DNA from: a virus
Reading direction: 5' to 3' (one strand)
Virus record (IMG/VR): IMGVR_UViG_3300020198_000053
Span: 1 to 33,625 of that record
Length of the DNA: 33,625 nucleotides
The notes below the pieces were generated by a model, which worked only from the letters and a program-made list of their open reading frames with translations, had not been told where the DNA came from and did no database searches. The translations under genes were made by a program, and so were the position numbers. Positions 15,697 through 24,079 of the stretch are shown piece after piece; the first letter of the stretch is position 1; each line of letters opens with the position of its first letter.

Positions 15697-16995
15697 GTGC
15701 ATCTCTCAAATCAAATATATCTAAAGTTTATCACTCGAAATGTAAATAAACACATATCGTATGACAAAGTTATTGTTGCGTTTGTGTATGATTATTTTAC
15801 TAAGGATAAACACTATTTTAACTTTTGTCATCCAGATGTAGACGTTAACGATACTCTCAAGAGTTTCATAAAATACATCAAGTCAGAAGACCGAGATATT
15901 TATGTAAACAACAAAAAACGATATAAGTATATCTTAAAGAATTGTAACCTAATTGATGTAAATTTATTTGGTTTTCTCAAAGATAACAAAATTATTGAAG
16001 AACAAGACTCAGAAACATATCTGAGTATAAAAATTCGTGTTGGTGATATTAATGATATGAATATGATATATCCATACGTTAATCATCAAAAAGACTTTGA
16101 CCAAGAGGTACTTCAAATTGAAACACTAAACGAAGAAAAGAAGGATTCATATTGTTTCAAGTTTTTCAACAACGTTATATCAGATACTCTGTATGAGGTT
16201 GAGAAGAATGGTATAAAGATTGACGAATCTATATTCAAAGAACATTTTAAGGCTAAAACAAATGATGGTTATGTGTATACTCAGTATAACATTTATAATC
16301 CAACTGGTAGACCCAGCAATAAGTTTGATAGTGTAAACTACGTAGCTCTAAACAAAGAGGATGGTTGTAGAAAAAGTTTTGTATCCAGATACGATGGTGG
16401 TCATTTGATGATGATAGACTTTACAGGTTTTCATCCATATATTGTAAGCAATTTAATTGATTATAAAGTGCCTGATAATGAAACTATATATGAACATTTG
16501 GCTAAACAATACTATAATGTAGACATTGTTGATGCAGAAACCATGAGTAAATCCAAGAAATTGACTATGGTAAATCTATATGGACATATTAAAGATCAAT
16601 ATCTATCCATACCATATTTTGCTAAAACAGACCAGTTAAAGAACAAATATTGGGAAATGTTTGAAAAGAAGGGTTATGTCACAACGCCAATCTATAAGAG
16701 GAAAATAACCAGTAATCACATTAAGGATCCTAATAAAAACAAACTATTTGCTTATATTATTCAGGCGGCTGAAACTGAGTATGGTTTGAATAGTTTGGGT
16801 AATGTTATCAAGTATTTGAGTGATAAACCCATGTTACCCATACTTTATGTCTATGATAGTATATTGTTTGATGTCAGTAAGGATGTAACACAACAGACTT
16901 TAAACGATGTTATTGACATAGTTAAGAACAAAAAGTTCAAAGTTAAAGTTTATACTGGAAATAATTACCATGATTTGAAATTACAACAAACTTAA
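15697..16995 (+). CDS. minimal, divergent family-A DNA polymerase
   Basis: 432 residues; GTG start, the only good option after the stop at 15658. The C-terminal 250 residues follow Pol I: NPTGRPSNKFDSVNYVAL (TGRLSSxxPNLQN region), motif A MIDFTGFHPYI with catalytic D241, motif B SKSKKLTMVNLYG (K287, Y295-G296) and motif C YVYDSILF with D387. Deviations are motif A Glu to His, O-helix Phe to Met, and HDE to YDS. The N-terminal about 150 residues may be a collapsed 3'-5' exonuclease domain without its DxE metal ligands. Pol I itself is over 900 residues. Could be a replicative, repair or specialised polymerase; no other polymerase is in the window. Confidence 0.75.
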   Translation: MHLSNQIYLKFITRNVNKHISYDKVIVAFVYDYFTKDKHYFNFCHPDVDVNDTLKSFIKYIKSEDRDIYVNNKKRYKYILKNCNLIDVNLFGFLKDNKIIEEQDSETYLSIKIRVGDINDMNMIYPYVNHQKDFDQEVLQIETLNEEKKDSYCFKFFNNVISDTLYEVEKNGIKIDESIFKEHFKAKTNDGYVYTQYNIYNPTGRPSNKFDSVNYVALNKEDGCRKSFVSRYDGGHLMMIDFTGFHPYIVSNLIDYKVPDNETIYEHLAKQYYNVDIVDAETMSKSKKLTMVNLYGHIKDQYLSIPYFAKTDQLKNKYWEMFEKKGYVTTPIYKRKITSNHIKDPNKNKLFAYIIQAAETEYGLNSLGNVIKYLSDKPMLPILYVYDSILFDVSKDVTQQTLNDVIDIVKNKKFKVKVYTGNNYHDLKLQQT

Positions 16996-16997
16996 TT

Positions 16998-17006
16998 ATA
17001 TTTATA
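16998..17006 (+). promoter_or_regulatory. ATATTTATA late-type motif
   Basis: Exact copy ending 4 nt before the ATG at 17011. Confidence 0.5.
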
Positions 17007-17010
17007 ATTG

Positions 17011-18870
17011 ATGAATTTTAAGTCAATTATAAATGATGTTTGTTGCGATTCTCGTATAAAGAATGGTGTTCTTGATATTAATAATCCGGAACATGTGTTA
17101 ATATTACAAGAGTACCTAGAAAAAAATGGTTATGGTATTGATGAGATTGTAGACAGAACCGCTACACTTTTTGAAGCGGGTCGATTCCCAGAACGACAGG
17201 CTTATAATAAAGATGGTATACTTGTAACCTTTCCAAGCAAAGAATATCGTAATCGAGCTGTAAATAAAGGAACGCATTTTGTCGAAAATCCAAAAAAAGT
17301 ACAAGCTAATATATTTAATGTACCTGGAGATTTATCGGCTGTAAGAGCTACTGAAAAACAACCAGATGAAGAAAAGTCAGATGAAGAAAAGAAGGATATT
17401 GTATCGATAGATAAAGAAGTTCAAACAGACATAGAAGCGGATGATAAAGACGAAAGATCTACTGGAGCTATAAAACAAGACGCTGTTGCGAATGTTGCCA
17501 TATTGACTGGCGAAACACCATTGATAAATTATAGTGTAGATGAAGCTGTTAAGTATGGTTTCTACAGAAAAGGAATGAGTTGGTATAATTCAGAGGGTGA
17601 TTTAATTGGCGAACAAGTATATGATGAAAAAATAGGTGTAATTATTTCAATCAATGAATCATTACTAAGCAAAATTACAGGATTTTTTAAAAAAACATGG
17701 GAAAAAGTTAAGTCCTATTTTAGGTCAGTTATAAATATACTAATCACAAATAGTATGAGTGATTTGGAGCCTGGAGAAGAAACTGAAATTACCATTCCTT
17801 CTTCTATTAATAAAGACAAGAGTGGTATAGAATCACCAAATCCAGTTAGTGAGGGTGCTTTAGAAGCTATACGTGGTAATTATAATGAAGCTCTGACTGT
17901 AAAATATGTAATTCAGAAAAACGAAACTCCAATTGATATTGTTCTGACCGAAGATATCAATGAAAACTATGTAACCAAAGTTGTACAATTGAATGATGAG
18001 GGTAAACGATATATACCAGAAGTGGAAAGTGTAGTGAATATTTGGGATAAAAAATTAAGAGACGTCGCCGGCACTAAATATGAAGAAATCAGATCGGTGA
18101 TATCATTAGCAAGTAATGACATGTCGTCATACATAATTAACTCGGTCGGCAAAAACAGAGGTAATATATTACAAATATTTCTCGATAATAAATCGTTTTT
18201 ACAAGGCGCTGAATTCAAGGCAGATATTAGATTAAAAGTAAAAAAGTCGTCGGGTGAAGAAGTTCTAGATGCATATAGTCTTAAGATGTATCAGACAAAA
18301 AATGTTAATTTGTCAAATAGCACAAAGGCTAGTTTAATAAGAAATTTATGCGGCGAAGAAGAATCTGTCAAGTTTACCAGTGAATTAAAATCGGATAAAA
18401 AATTTAAAGATCTTGATGCAGCTGCAAAAGAAGCAGAACAGGGAGTCAAATATGCAAAAGATAATGACGAAGATGAAGAATTTATAAATCAATTGAGAAA
18501 AGAAAGAACTGCCGCAAGATATCCACTAAATCAATATCTAGCAGATAGGGTAGCTAATAAACTCAATTCTTTTTATAAATCATCTCCAGAAAATAAAGAA
18601 TTATTCCTTAAAAATCTATTAAAGATCATGGGTTATGAGGATAAAGAAACAAAGTTCTTAATGGCACTAGTTGGACCAAAACAGGTCAAAGCAGGCAAAT
18701 CACAAATAATTGACAAACATCCTGCGTTAGATTTCTCTGACATTGATATTATACATGAGCCAGGCAGAGTTAGTATCAAGATAATTAATAAAAAGACAAA
18801 TAAAACACTAGTTAATTTTGCAGCAAAAGAAGGCGGCACATTTGCTGGATTTGTGGATGTATTATCATAA
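17011..18870 (+). CDS. large uncharacterised phage protein, probably virion-associated
   Basis: 619 residues, start at ATG 17011 (a TTG immediately before it is also in frame). The N-terminal 100 residues contain GRFPERQAYNKDGILVTFPS and a KGTHF motif, a pattern I associate with conserved proteins of uncultured T4-like phages. Residues about 110-160 are an acidic, Lys/Glu-rich linker. A helical stretch follows (KITGFFKKTWEKVKSYFRSV). The C-terminal half has the segment KADIRLKVKKSSGEEVL with SLKMYQ, which might be a PD-(D/E)xK-like core, but this is weak. ATATTTATA 4 nt upstream suggests late expression despite its place among replication genes. Function unknown. Confidence 0.6.
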   Translation: MNFKSIINDVCCDSRIKNGVLDINNPEHVLILQEYLEKNGYGIDEIVDRTATLFEAGRFPERQAYNKDGILVTFPSKEYRNRAVNKGTHFVENPKKVQANIFNVPGDLSAVRATEKQPDEEKSDEEKKDIVSIDKEVQTDIEADDKDERSTGAIKQDAVANVAILTGETPLINYSVDEAVKYGFYRKGMSWYNSEGDLIGEQVYDEKIGVIISINESLLSKITGFFKKTWEKVKSYFRSVINILITNSMSDLEPGEETEITIPSSINKDKSGIESPNPVSEGALEAIRGNYNEALTVKYVIQKNETPIDIVLTEDINENYVTKVVQLNDEGKRYIPEVESVVNIWDKKLRDVAGTKYEEIRSVISLASNDMSSYIINSVGKNRGNILQIFLDNKSFLQGAEFKADIRLKVKKSSGEEVLDAYSLKMYQTKNVNLSNSTKASLIRNLCGEEESVKFTSELKSDKKFKDLDAAAKEAEQGVKYAKDNDEDEEFINQLRKERTAARYPLNQYLADRVANKLNSFYKSSPENKELFLKNLLKIMGYEDKETKFLMALVGPKQVKAGKSQIIDKHPALDFSDIDIIHEPGRVSIKIINKKTNKTLVNFAAKEGGTFAGFVDVLS

Positions 18871-18871
18871 T

Positions 18872-19270
18872 ATGAACATTCAAAAACAACTTCTTTGTAC
18901 ATTCACAAATAGTCAAAAATATCCAATAGTCATACAAGAAATATTAGATATATATAAATTCACGGATAGTCGTATTTTTATATTTGCAAATCAAAATAAT
19001 CTACGAGAAATTTATTTAACGTTCAATATTTTTAAAGACAAAAATCAAAATATAAAATATCCCGCCACTATAGGTGTTCATCGTAAAAAGCAAACAAATA
19101 CTTTATATACGCTTAATGCAATGAATAAGTTGATAGAAGACGAGAACAATGGTATATTTGATAAAAACTTCCAACTTAATTGGGATTTATATAAAAATAG
19201 TATTATTTTAACCAATGAAATTGGAGTGAAAATAGTTTCTTTAAAATTATTTTCGATTCACGAAATTTGA
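18872..19270 (+). CDS. uncharacterised 132-residue protein
   Basis: Starts at ATG 18872, 1 nt after the preceding stop; a longer frame upstream (18818) overlaps the previous gene and is not needed. Contains NTLYTLNAMNKLIEDENNG followed by LNWDLYKNSIILTNEIGVKIVSL, which looks like a small alpha/beta domain. Very basic and hydrophilic, with no signal or membrane segment. It forms a two-gene unit with the preceding protein and ends just before the SSB promoter. It is not the T4 RegA sequence. Function unknown. Confidence 0.6.
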   Translation: MNIQKQLLCTFTNSQKYPIVIQEILDIYKFTDSRIFIFANQNNLREIYLTFNIFKDKNQNIKYPATIGVHRKKQTNTLYTLNAMNKLIEDENNGIFDKNFQLNWDLYKNSIILTNEIGVKIVSLKLFSIHEI

Positions 19271-19287
19271 TATATATCTTGTGACGC

Positions 19288-19315
19288 TTGACATCGCTCA
19301 AATCTGGTGTAGCAT
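19288..19315 (+). promoter_or_regulatory. TTGACA-N11-TGGTGTA promoter (SSB)
   Basis: TTGACA 19288-19293, N11, TGGTGTA 19305-19311, -10 TAGCAT 19310-19315 (16-nt spacer). Predicted start near 19322, giving a leader of about 77 nt. The promoter is bracketed by a 9-bp inverted repeat, 19287-19295 with 19316-19324 (one G-T pair), which could be an operator. Confidence 0.6.
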
Positions 19316-19333
19316 GGTGTCAAGTTAGTTACA

Positions 19334-19396
19334 TACTTAGTTTAAGTAAATTAAGAATTAACTAATTAACAATTAAACAATTAACAAATTAAATAA
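19334..19396 (+). promoter_or_regulatory. candidate autogenous translational operator of SSB
   Basis: The leader has a 6-bp hairpin, TACTTA (19334-19339) with TAAGTA (19343-19348), followed by an unstructured AT-only stretch with six TTAA units (TTAAG, TTAAC, TTAAC, TTAAA, TTAAC, TTAAA) up to the ATG at 19399. T4 gene 32 mRNA has a 5' structure followed by UUAAA-type repeats on which gp32 binds cooperatively and represses its own translation. The parallel is inferred. Confidence 0.5.
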
Positions 19397-19398
19397 TT

Positions 19399-20241
19399 AT
19401 GGCATTAGACATTAGTAAGTTAAAGAGCCGTTTGAACTCTCTTTCAAATACAAATCAAAAGACTAACTTAATTTGGAAACCAAAGCCTGGCAAGCAGGTA
19501 GTTCGTATCGTTCCTTATAAGTACGCTCCTGATAATCCATTTATTGAACTTAAGTTTCACTATAATCTAAACGGCAAAAGTTATCTATCTCCAGATAGTT
19601 TTGGTCGTCCAGATCCTATTGTTGAATTTTCAAATCGTTTGAAGAAGACTGGCGATAAGGAAGAGTGGAAGATGGGTAAGAAAATGGAACCCAAGATGCG
19701 TACATTTGCACCTATCTTTGTTCGTGGTGAAGAAAATGAAGGTGTAAAATTTTGGGGATTTGGTAAGCAAGTTTATCAAGAAATTCTTTCGATAATCAGT
19801 GATCCTGATTTTGGTGATATTACCGATCTAACCACAGGTCGTGATATCGTTGTAGAGTTCAAGACTGGTGATGAATCAGGCAAGAGCTTTCCAGAAACCA
19901 ACATTCGTGTTAAGCCAAATACAAATGTTGCTATTGACCCAAATAACTCAAGTCTACTAGAGGCTCTCAAGTCTCAGGTAAATATTCTGGATCTATTCCC
20001 AGAACTATCCTACGATGAACTCAAGGATATTATGGATAGGTGGTTGAACCCAGAAACATCCGATTCATCCGTTGATCCAGCAATTTCTGCTGTAAACTCA
20101 TCAAATGATGACGACGTTGTAACACCAACTCCAAAAGTAGCTACCAAGCCATCATCGGCAGTTTCACCCACTGCTGCTAAGGCAAAAGCGGGTGCGTCAG
20201 ACGATGTTTCAAAAGCATTCGATGACTTGTTTAACTCCTAA
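19399..20241 (+). CDS. single-stranded DNA-binding protein, gp32-like
   Basis: 280 residues. N-terminal basic segment (MALDISKLKSRLNSL), then an OB-fold core with WKPKPGKQVVRIVPYKY, FHYNLNGKSYLSPDSFGRPDPI, MRTFAPIFVRGEE and KFWGFGKQVYQEIL, the order seen in T4-type gp32. The core contains no Cys residues, so the zinc site of T4 gp32 appears to be absent. The tail is disordered and acidic, ending DDVSKAFDDLFNS, the usual partner-docking tip. T4 gp32 is 301 residues. Coats ssDNA during replication and recombination and loads UvsX. It has its own promoter, an operator-like leader and a hairpin terminator 10 nt after the stop, as expected for a protein needed in bulk. Arg is mostly CGT here. Confidence 0.85.
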   Translation: MALDISKLKSRLNSLSNTNQKTNLIWKPKPGKQVVRIVPYKYAPDNPFIELKFHYNLNGKSYLSPDSFGRPDPIVEFSNRLKKTGDKEEWKMGKKMEPKMRTFAPIFVRGEENEGVKFWGFGKQVYQEILSIISDPDFGDITDLTTGRDIVVEFKTGDESGKSFPETNIRVKPNTNVAIDPNNSSLLEALKSQVNILDLFPELSYDELKDIMDRWLNPETSDSSVDPAISAVNSSNDDDVVTPTPKVATKPSSAVSPTAAKAKAGASDDVSKAFDDLFNS

Positions 20242-20251
20242 ACAATAAAAT

Positions 20252-20285
20252 AAAGCCGGTAGAGTTTTTATACTCTGCCGGCTTT
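20252..20285 (+). terminator. hairpin terminator between SSB and uvsX-like gene
   Basis: A 14-bp stem, 20252-20265 with 20272-20285, one G-T pair, 6-nt loop of T and A. The 3' arm ends in CTTT with no longer T tract, so it may be a partial terminator or mRNA 3'-end stabiliser. The recombinase gene starts 16 nt later without an obvious promoter. Confidence 0.65.
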
Positions 20286-20300
20286 CTAGTTATATACGTT

Positions 20301-21434
20301 ATGGCAAAAAAGACAACAGAAAAAGACGATCTGCTAGAAAGATTGGCAGACGAACTCAACAAATCTAATAAAGAAGGCGGCAAAGTTGCATTCTTTTTGG
20401 ATGAACAAGAGGATCCATCATCTATTAGTGATTGGATAAGCACAGGTTCATCAATGCTAGATTTAGCGATCAGTAATCGTCCACATGGCGGTTTGCCAGT
20501 AGGACGTATCGTTGAACTAACAGGCCTTGAAGGTACTGGAAAAAGTTTGGTTTGCGCACACATTGTTGCAGAAACACAAAGAAAAGGTGGTAAAGCACTT
20601 TTCATTGATACAGAAAATTCTGAATCCAGAGAATTCTGGAAGAGTCTTGGAGTTGATTTAGCTAAAAATAAATTGATGTATTCTCAGGCTGAAACCGTTG
20701 AGGATATCTTCTCGCTCATGGAAAGAGCAATTACCTTTATTCGTAAGGATCATCCAGATTTATTATTAACAATCATTGTTGATTCTGTAGCAGCTGCGTC
20801 AACAAAAGCAGAATTAGAGAGTGATCATGGTAAAGATGGTTATGCTACTGGTAAGAGTATTATTATTAGCAAAGCAATGCGTAAGATTACTAATATGATT
20901 GGTCGTCAAAAGGTATTGTTAATCTTTACTAACCAACTACGTCAGAATCTAAACGCTATGGCATTTGGTGACAAGTACGTAGTAAGTGGTGGTAAGGCTT
21001 TGGCATATCATTGTAGTGTACGTGTTCGATTGAACAACACTGGCAAACTAAAGAAGGGTGAAGTAGTTATTGGTAATGAATGTAAAGCAGTTGTTATCAA
21101 AAATCGTATGGGACCACCACAACGTCAAGCAGCATTTGACATTTACTTTGATAGTGGTATTGCTGATTTCAGCAGCTGGATCAAAGTAATAAAAGATCAT
21201 GGAATTATAAAACAAGGCGGTGCTTATTACACATATAAAAAAGACGATGGTACTGAATGGAAGTTTCAATCCAAAGACTTCATTTCAACATTACAATCTG
21301 ATGCAAAACTAAAAGAAGAAATTTACTTGAAGATTTGCGATGCCGTAGTAATGAAATATAAAGACCCAAATAGTCAAATTGTCGAAGATATTCAGATATC
21401 TACAAATGAAGGTGAAGCTGGCGAAGAAGAATGA
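20301..21434 (+). CDS. uvsX: UvsX/RecA-type recombinase
   Basis: 377 residues (T4 UvsX is 391). Walker A GLEGTGKS at 75-82, Walker B LTIIVD ending at D161, and the RecA-like core (FIDTENSESREFW, LIFTNQLRQN, VVSGGKALAYHCSVRVRL). The protein ends with an acidic tail (EGEAGEEE). It forms filaments on ssDNA and drives strand exchange and recombination-dependent replication, working with the SSB upstream. The stop overlaps the next start by 4 nt (ATGA at 21431). Start ATG 20301 is 16 nt after the terminator hairpin and has no Shine-Dalgarno, so supply probably depends on read-through. Confidence 0.9.
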   Translation: MAKKTTEKDDLLERLADELNKSNKEGGKVAFFLDEQEDPSSISDWISTGSSMLDLAISNRPHGGLPVGRIVELTGLEGTGKSLVCAHIVAETQRKGGKALFIDTENSESREFWKSLGVDLAKNKLMYSQAETVEDIFSLMERAITFIRKDHPDLLLTIIVDSVAAASTKAELESDHGKDGYATGKSIIISKAMRKITNMIGRQKVLLIFTNQLRQNLNAMAFGDKYVVSGGKALAYHCSVRVRLNNTGKLKKGEVVIGNECKAVVIKNRMGPPQRQAAFDIYFDSGIADFSSWIKVIKDHGIIKQGGAYYTYKKDDGTEWKFQSKDFISTLQSDAKLKEEIYLKICDAVVMKYKDPNSQIVEDIQISTNEGEAGEEE

Positions 21435-22498
21435 GTGGATTTACTTCCAATGAAAAACGCAGGTTGTTCTCCCTTTTTGAGAACATAAAGGAGGGTGTTG
21501 GAGATAGTGGTATTCAGAAAACCACAAACTCCGACATCCTCCTTGTCGATGGATTGAATACATTTATTCGTTCATTTATGGCAATGCCATCTATGAATGA
21601 TGATGGAATGCATACCGGAGGAATTGCTGGGTTTCTTAAAAGCGTTGGGTATGCTATTAAACTAATCAATCCAACTAGAGTTATTATTGTATTTGATGGT
21701 AATGGTGGATCACAAAAGCGGCGTAAGATATATCCAGAATACAAAAAAGGTCGCAAAACAAAAATAAAGTTCAATAGAACATATGAAGATTTAAGTTCTT
21801 CGGAATTGGAACAGAAAAACCTTCGATTAGAACTAATGCGATTAGTGAATTATCTGAACGTATTGCCTGTGACTATAATGGCTATAGACAATATTGAAGC
21901 GGATGATACGATTGCATATTTATCCGAAGAAACATTCAAGGATAGTAATATTACTATCATGTCTACAGACAAAGACTTTTTACAACTAGCTAGTGATAGA
22001 GTAAAAATTTGGAGTCCTGTAAAGAAGAAAATATTTGGATGCAAAGAGATTGTAGACGAATATGGTATTACATGTAATAATTTTATATATTACAGAATTC
22101 TAGAAGGGGATGTTAGCGATAATATTACTGGCATAGATGGTGTTGGTATAAAGAGAGTATTACAGTCATATCCGTTTCTTGGTGAAAATAAACAAGTAAC
22201 ACTACAAGAAATTTATAACTATTCTGAAAACTATAAGGGTAAGTATAAAATTTATGAACGGGTATTGGATAACAAACTTTTAATTGAACGTAATTATGAA
22301 TTGATGCAGTTAAAATCTAGCAGTATTCAATCGTTTACACAATTAAGAATTGAAGAGATTATCAAAAAGCAGGTGCCTAAGATTGATAAAATGACATTCA
22401 GCAAACTTATTACAGAAGATAAGATGTGGAACAATATTCCTAATTATATGGTGTGGCTGAATGAAACGTGGGGTAAGCTAAATAGCTTCGTATTATAA
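21431..22498 (+). CDS. 5'-3' exonuclease / flap nuclease (T4 RNase H-like)
   Basis: 355 residues, translationally coupled to the recombinase (4-nt overlap). After about 30 extra residues comes the FEN/PIN core: DILLVDGLNTFIRSF with the first metal Asp, VIIVFDGNGGSQKRRKIYPEYK, then IEADDTIAYL near 157 and STDKDFLQL near 180. The helix-3-turn-helix DNA clamp (EGDVSDNITGIDGVGIKRVL) is near 226. T4 Rnh is 305 residues. Removes RNA primers and flaps from lagging-strand fragments. All acidic clusters expected of the family appear present. It could equally be called a Pol I-type 5' nuclease, which would complement the exonuclease-poor polymerase at 15697. Confidence 0.85.
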   Translation: MSGFTSNEKRRLFSLFENIKEGVGDSGIQKTTNSDILLVDGLNTFIRSFMAMPSMNDDGMHTGGIAGFLKSVGYAIKLINPTRVIIVFDGNGGSQKRRKIYPEYKKGRKTKIKFNRTYEDLSSSELEQKNLRLELMRLVNYLNVLPVTIMAIDNIEADDTIAYLSEETFKDSNITIMSTDKDFLQLASDRVKIWSPVKKKIFGCKEIVDEYGITCNNFIYYRILEGDVSDNITGIDGVGIKRVLQSYPFLGENKQVTLQEIYNYSENYKGKYKIYERVLDNKLLIERNYELMQLKSSSIQSFTQLRIEEIIKKQVPKIDKMTFSKLITEDKMWNNIPNYMVWLNETWGKLNSFVL

Positions 22499-22505
22499 AA
22501 ATAGA

Positions 22506-22523
22506 CCAAGTAAAATAACTTGG
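22506..22523 (+). terminator. weak hairpin after nuclease gene
   Basis: CCAAGT (22506-22511) pairs with ACTTGG (22518-22523) around a 6-nt loop. There is no T tract, so it may be an operator or processing site; its right arm overlaps the -35 of the next promoter. Confidence 0.3.
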
Positions 22524-22547
22524 CTTCTGTACACTATGGTGTACGAT
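22520..22547 (+). promoter_or_regulatory. TTGGCT-N11-TGGTGTA promoter (helicase)
   Basis: TTGGCT 22520-22525, N11, TGGTGTA 22537-22543, -10 TACGAT 22542-22547. A perfect inverted repeat GTACAC-TATG-GTGTAC (22529-22544) covers the spacer and the start of the -10. Leader about 26 nt. Confidence 0.5.
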
Positions 22548-22579
22548 AAATGTCGTATTAACAAAAGAAAGAAACAAAA

Positions 22580-23968
22580 ATGAGCGAGAAACATATTATT
22601 GACAATCTAAAGAAGTTTGGAAGTGAATTTCAAGTAAAGTGTATATCTGGACTTGTGTCAGATAGACCTTTTATTGAACGTATTAACGATATCGTGGAAG
22701 CAGACTTTTTTGAAAGTGATGCACATAAGTGGATTGTCAAGGAGAGTATAAAATACTTTAATGAATATCATGATCTACCCACACTTAATGTATTTAAGGT
22801 TAAGCTAGAAGTAGTTACAAACGAACTTCTTAAAAAAAGTATTGTAGATAACCTTAAGATGGTATATCAAAAGATGAACGATGGTGATCTTAAGTTCATT
22901 AAGGAAGAATTTCTTGAGTTCTGTGTCAATCAAAAGTTGAAGAACGCAATCATGGAAAGTGTTGACTACCTTAAGGTTGGTCAGTATGAGGCTATCAAAC
23001 ACAAGTTTGATGAAGCGTTGAAGGCTGGTATGGAACGTAATATAGGTCATACCTATGAACAAGACGTAGAAAAGCGTATGACTATCATGTCACGTAACGC
23101 AATTAAAACTAATTGGGAAGTTGTGGATGGTTTAATGGATGGGGGTCTTGGACCTGGCGAACTTGGTATTATTACTGCTTGTGCTGGTAGTGGTAAGAGT
23201 TGGGTACTAAGTAAGTTGGGCGCTGAGGCGATGAAACAAGGTAAAAATGTTCTTCACTTCACACTTGAATTGAATGAAAACTATGTTGGATTAAGATATG
23301 ATAGTTGTTTTACTGGAATTGATTTCCAAAATATTCGTAATAATGTTGATGTTGTAAGACAGAAGATTGCTGATGTAGCAGGCAAATTGATTATTAAATA
23401 CTTTCCAATCAAGACAGTATCAGCTATGAGTTTAAAGGCACACGCTGAAAGATTGGCTATGTTGGGTACCAAGCCTGATATGATTATCGTAGACTATGCT
23501 GATATTTTACGTCCAATCAATAGTGACCGGAATAGTAATAGTTACCAAGAGGCTGGTGGTATTTATGAAGAGCTTCGTGGTGTAGCTGGAGAATTGCAAG
23601 TGCCTATTTGGAGTGCTTCACAGAGTAACCGAAGTGCTATGGATGCAGATATTATTGAAGCTAATAGTATTGCTGATAGTTATCGTAAAATTATGACCGC
23701 CGATTTTGTTATGTCATTAAGTCGTAAAGTTAATGATAAAGTTTGTAAGACTGCTCGATTCCATATTATTAAAAATCGATTTGGTCCAGATGGTTTGACA
23801 TTTCCAGCTAAAATGAATGCTGGCTGTGGTCAAATTGAAATTTATTCAGAGAACTCAAGAGAAGGTCTAGCTCTTCAAAATGAGATGATGAATGGTGAAA
23901 ATCAAGTCAAAAAGATTTTAAAGAATAAATGGAACGCTCACAATAGTGATGATGATGATGATGAATAA
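22580..23968 (+). CDS. replicative DNA helicase, DnaB/gp41-like
   Basis: 462 residues (T4 gp41 is 475). The N-terminal 150 residues form the helical DnaB-N-like part. The RecA-like motor follows: Walker A ACAGSGKS (200-207) preceded by LGPGELGIIT, Walker B MIIVDYADIL, IWSASQSNRSA (H3-type glutamine motif) and FHIIKNRFGPDG near the end. The tail is acidic (NSDDDDDE). Forms a hexamer that unwinds DNA 5' to 3' at the fork, normally with a primase; no primase gene is seen in this window. A weak purine-rich site (AAAGAAAGAAA) lies 6 nt before the ATG, and the gene has its own TGGTGTA-class promoter. Confidence 0.9.
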   Translation: MSEKHIIDNLKKFGSEFQVKCISGLVSDRPFIERINDIVEADFFESDAHKWIVKESIKYFNEYHDLPTLNVFKVKLEVVTNELLKKSIVDNLKMVYQKMNDGDLKFIKEEFLEFCVNQKLKNAIMESVDYLKVGQYEAIKHKFDEALKAGMERNIGHTYEQDVEKRMTIMSRNAIKTNWEVVDGLMDGGLGPGELGIITACAGSGKSWVLSKLGAEAMKQGKNVLHFTLELNENYVGLRYDSCFTGIDFQNIRNNVDVVRQKIADVAGKLIIKYFPIKTVSAMSLKAHAERLAMLGTKPDMIIVDYADILRPINSDRNSNSYQEAGGIYEELRGVAGELQVPIWSASQSNRSAMDADIIEANSIADSYRKIMTADFVMSLSRKVNDKVCKTARFHIIKNRFGPDGLTFPAKMNAGCGQIEIYSENSREGLALQNEMMNGENQVKKILKNKWNAHNSDDDDDE

Positions 23969-24028
23969 TTCATAGTGATAAAGTTTAAAAAAGTGTCAAA
24001 AAAATTTTAAAAAAGTTATTGAAAACGT

Positions 24029-24041
24029 ATGTTTCAAACAT
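24029..24041 (+). promoter_or_regulatory. inverted repeat upstream of nrdA
   Basis: ATGTTT-C-AAACAT, a perfect 6+6 inverted repeat 38 nt before the nrdA start. A poor promoter (TTGAAA 24019-24024, TTAATT 24043-24048) brackets it. It does not look like an NrdR box. Possibly an operator. Confidence 0.3.
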
Positions 24042-24079
24042 GTTAATTGGATAGTTATTTTTTACCATTATATTTTTTT

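Noticed and set aside
19271-19398. Possible tRNA or small RNA gene in the 128-nt gap before SSB
   Set aside because: The sequence is promoter plus AT-only leader; no cloverleaf or conserved tRNA loops.
20231-20605. Minus-strand open frame of 124 codons over the terminator and start of uvsX
   Set aside because: Antisense to a clear recombinase gene, with no upstream motif on the minus strand and low-complexity Ser/Pro content.
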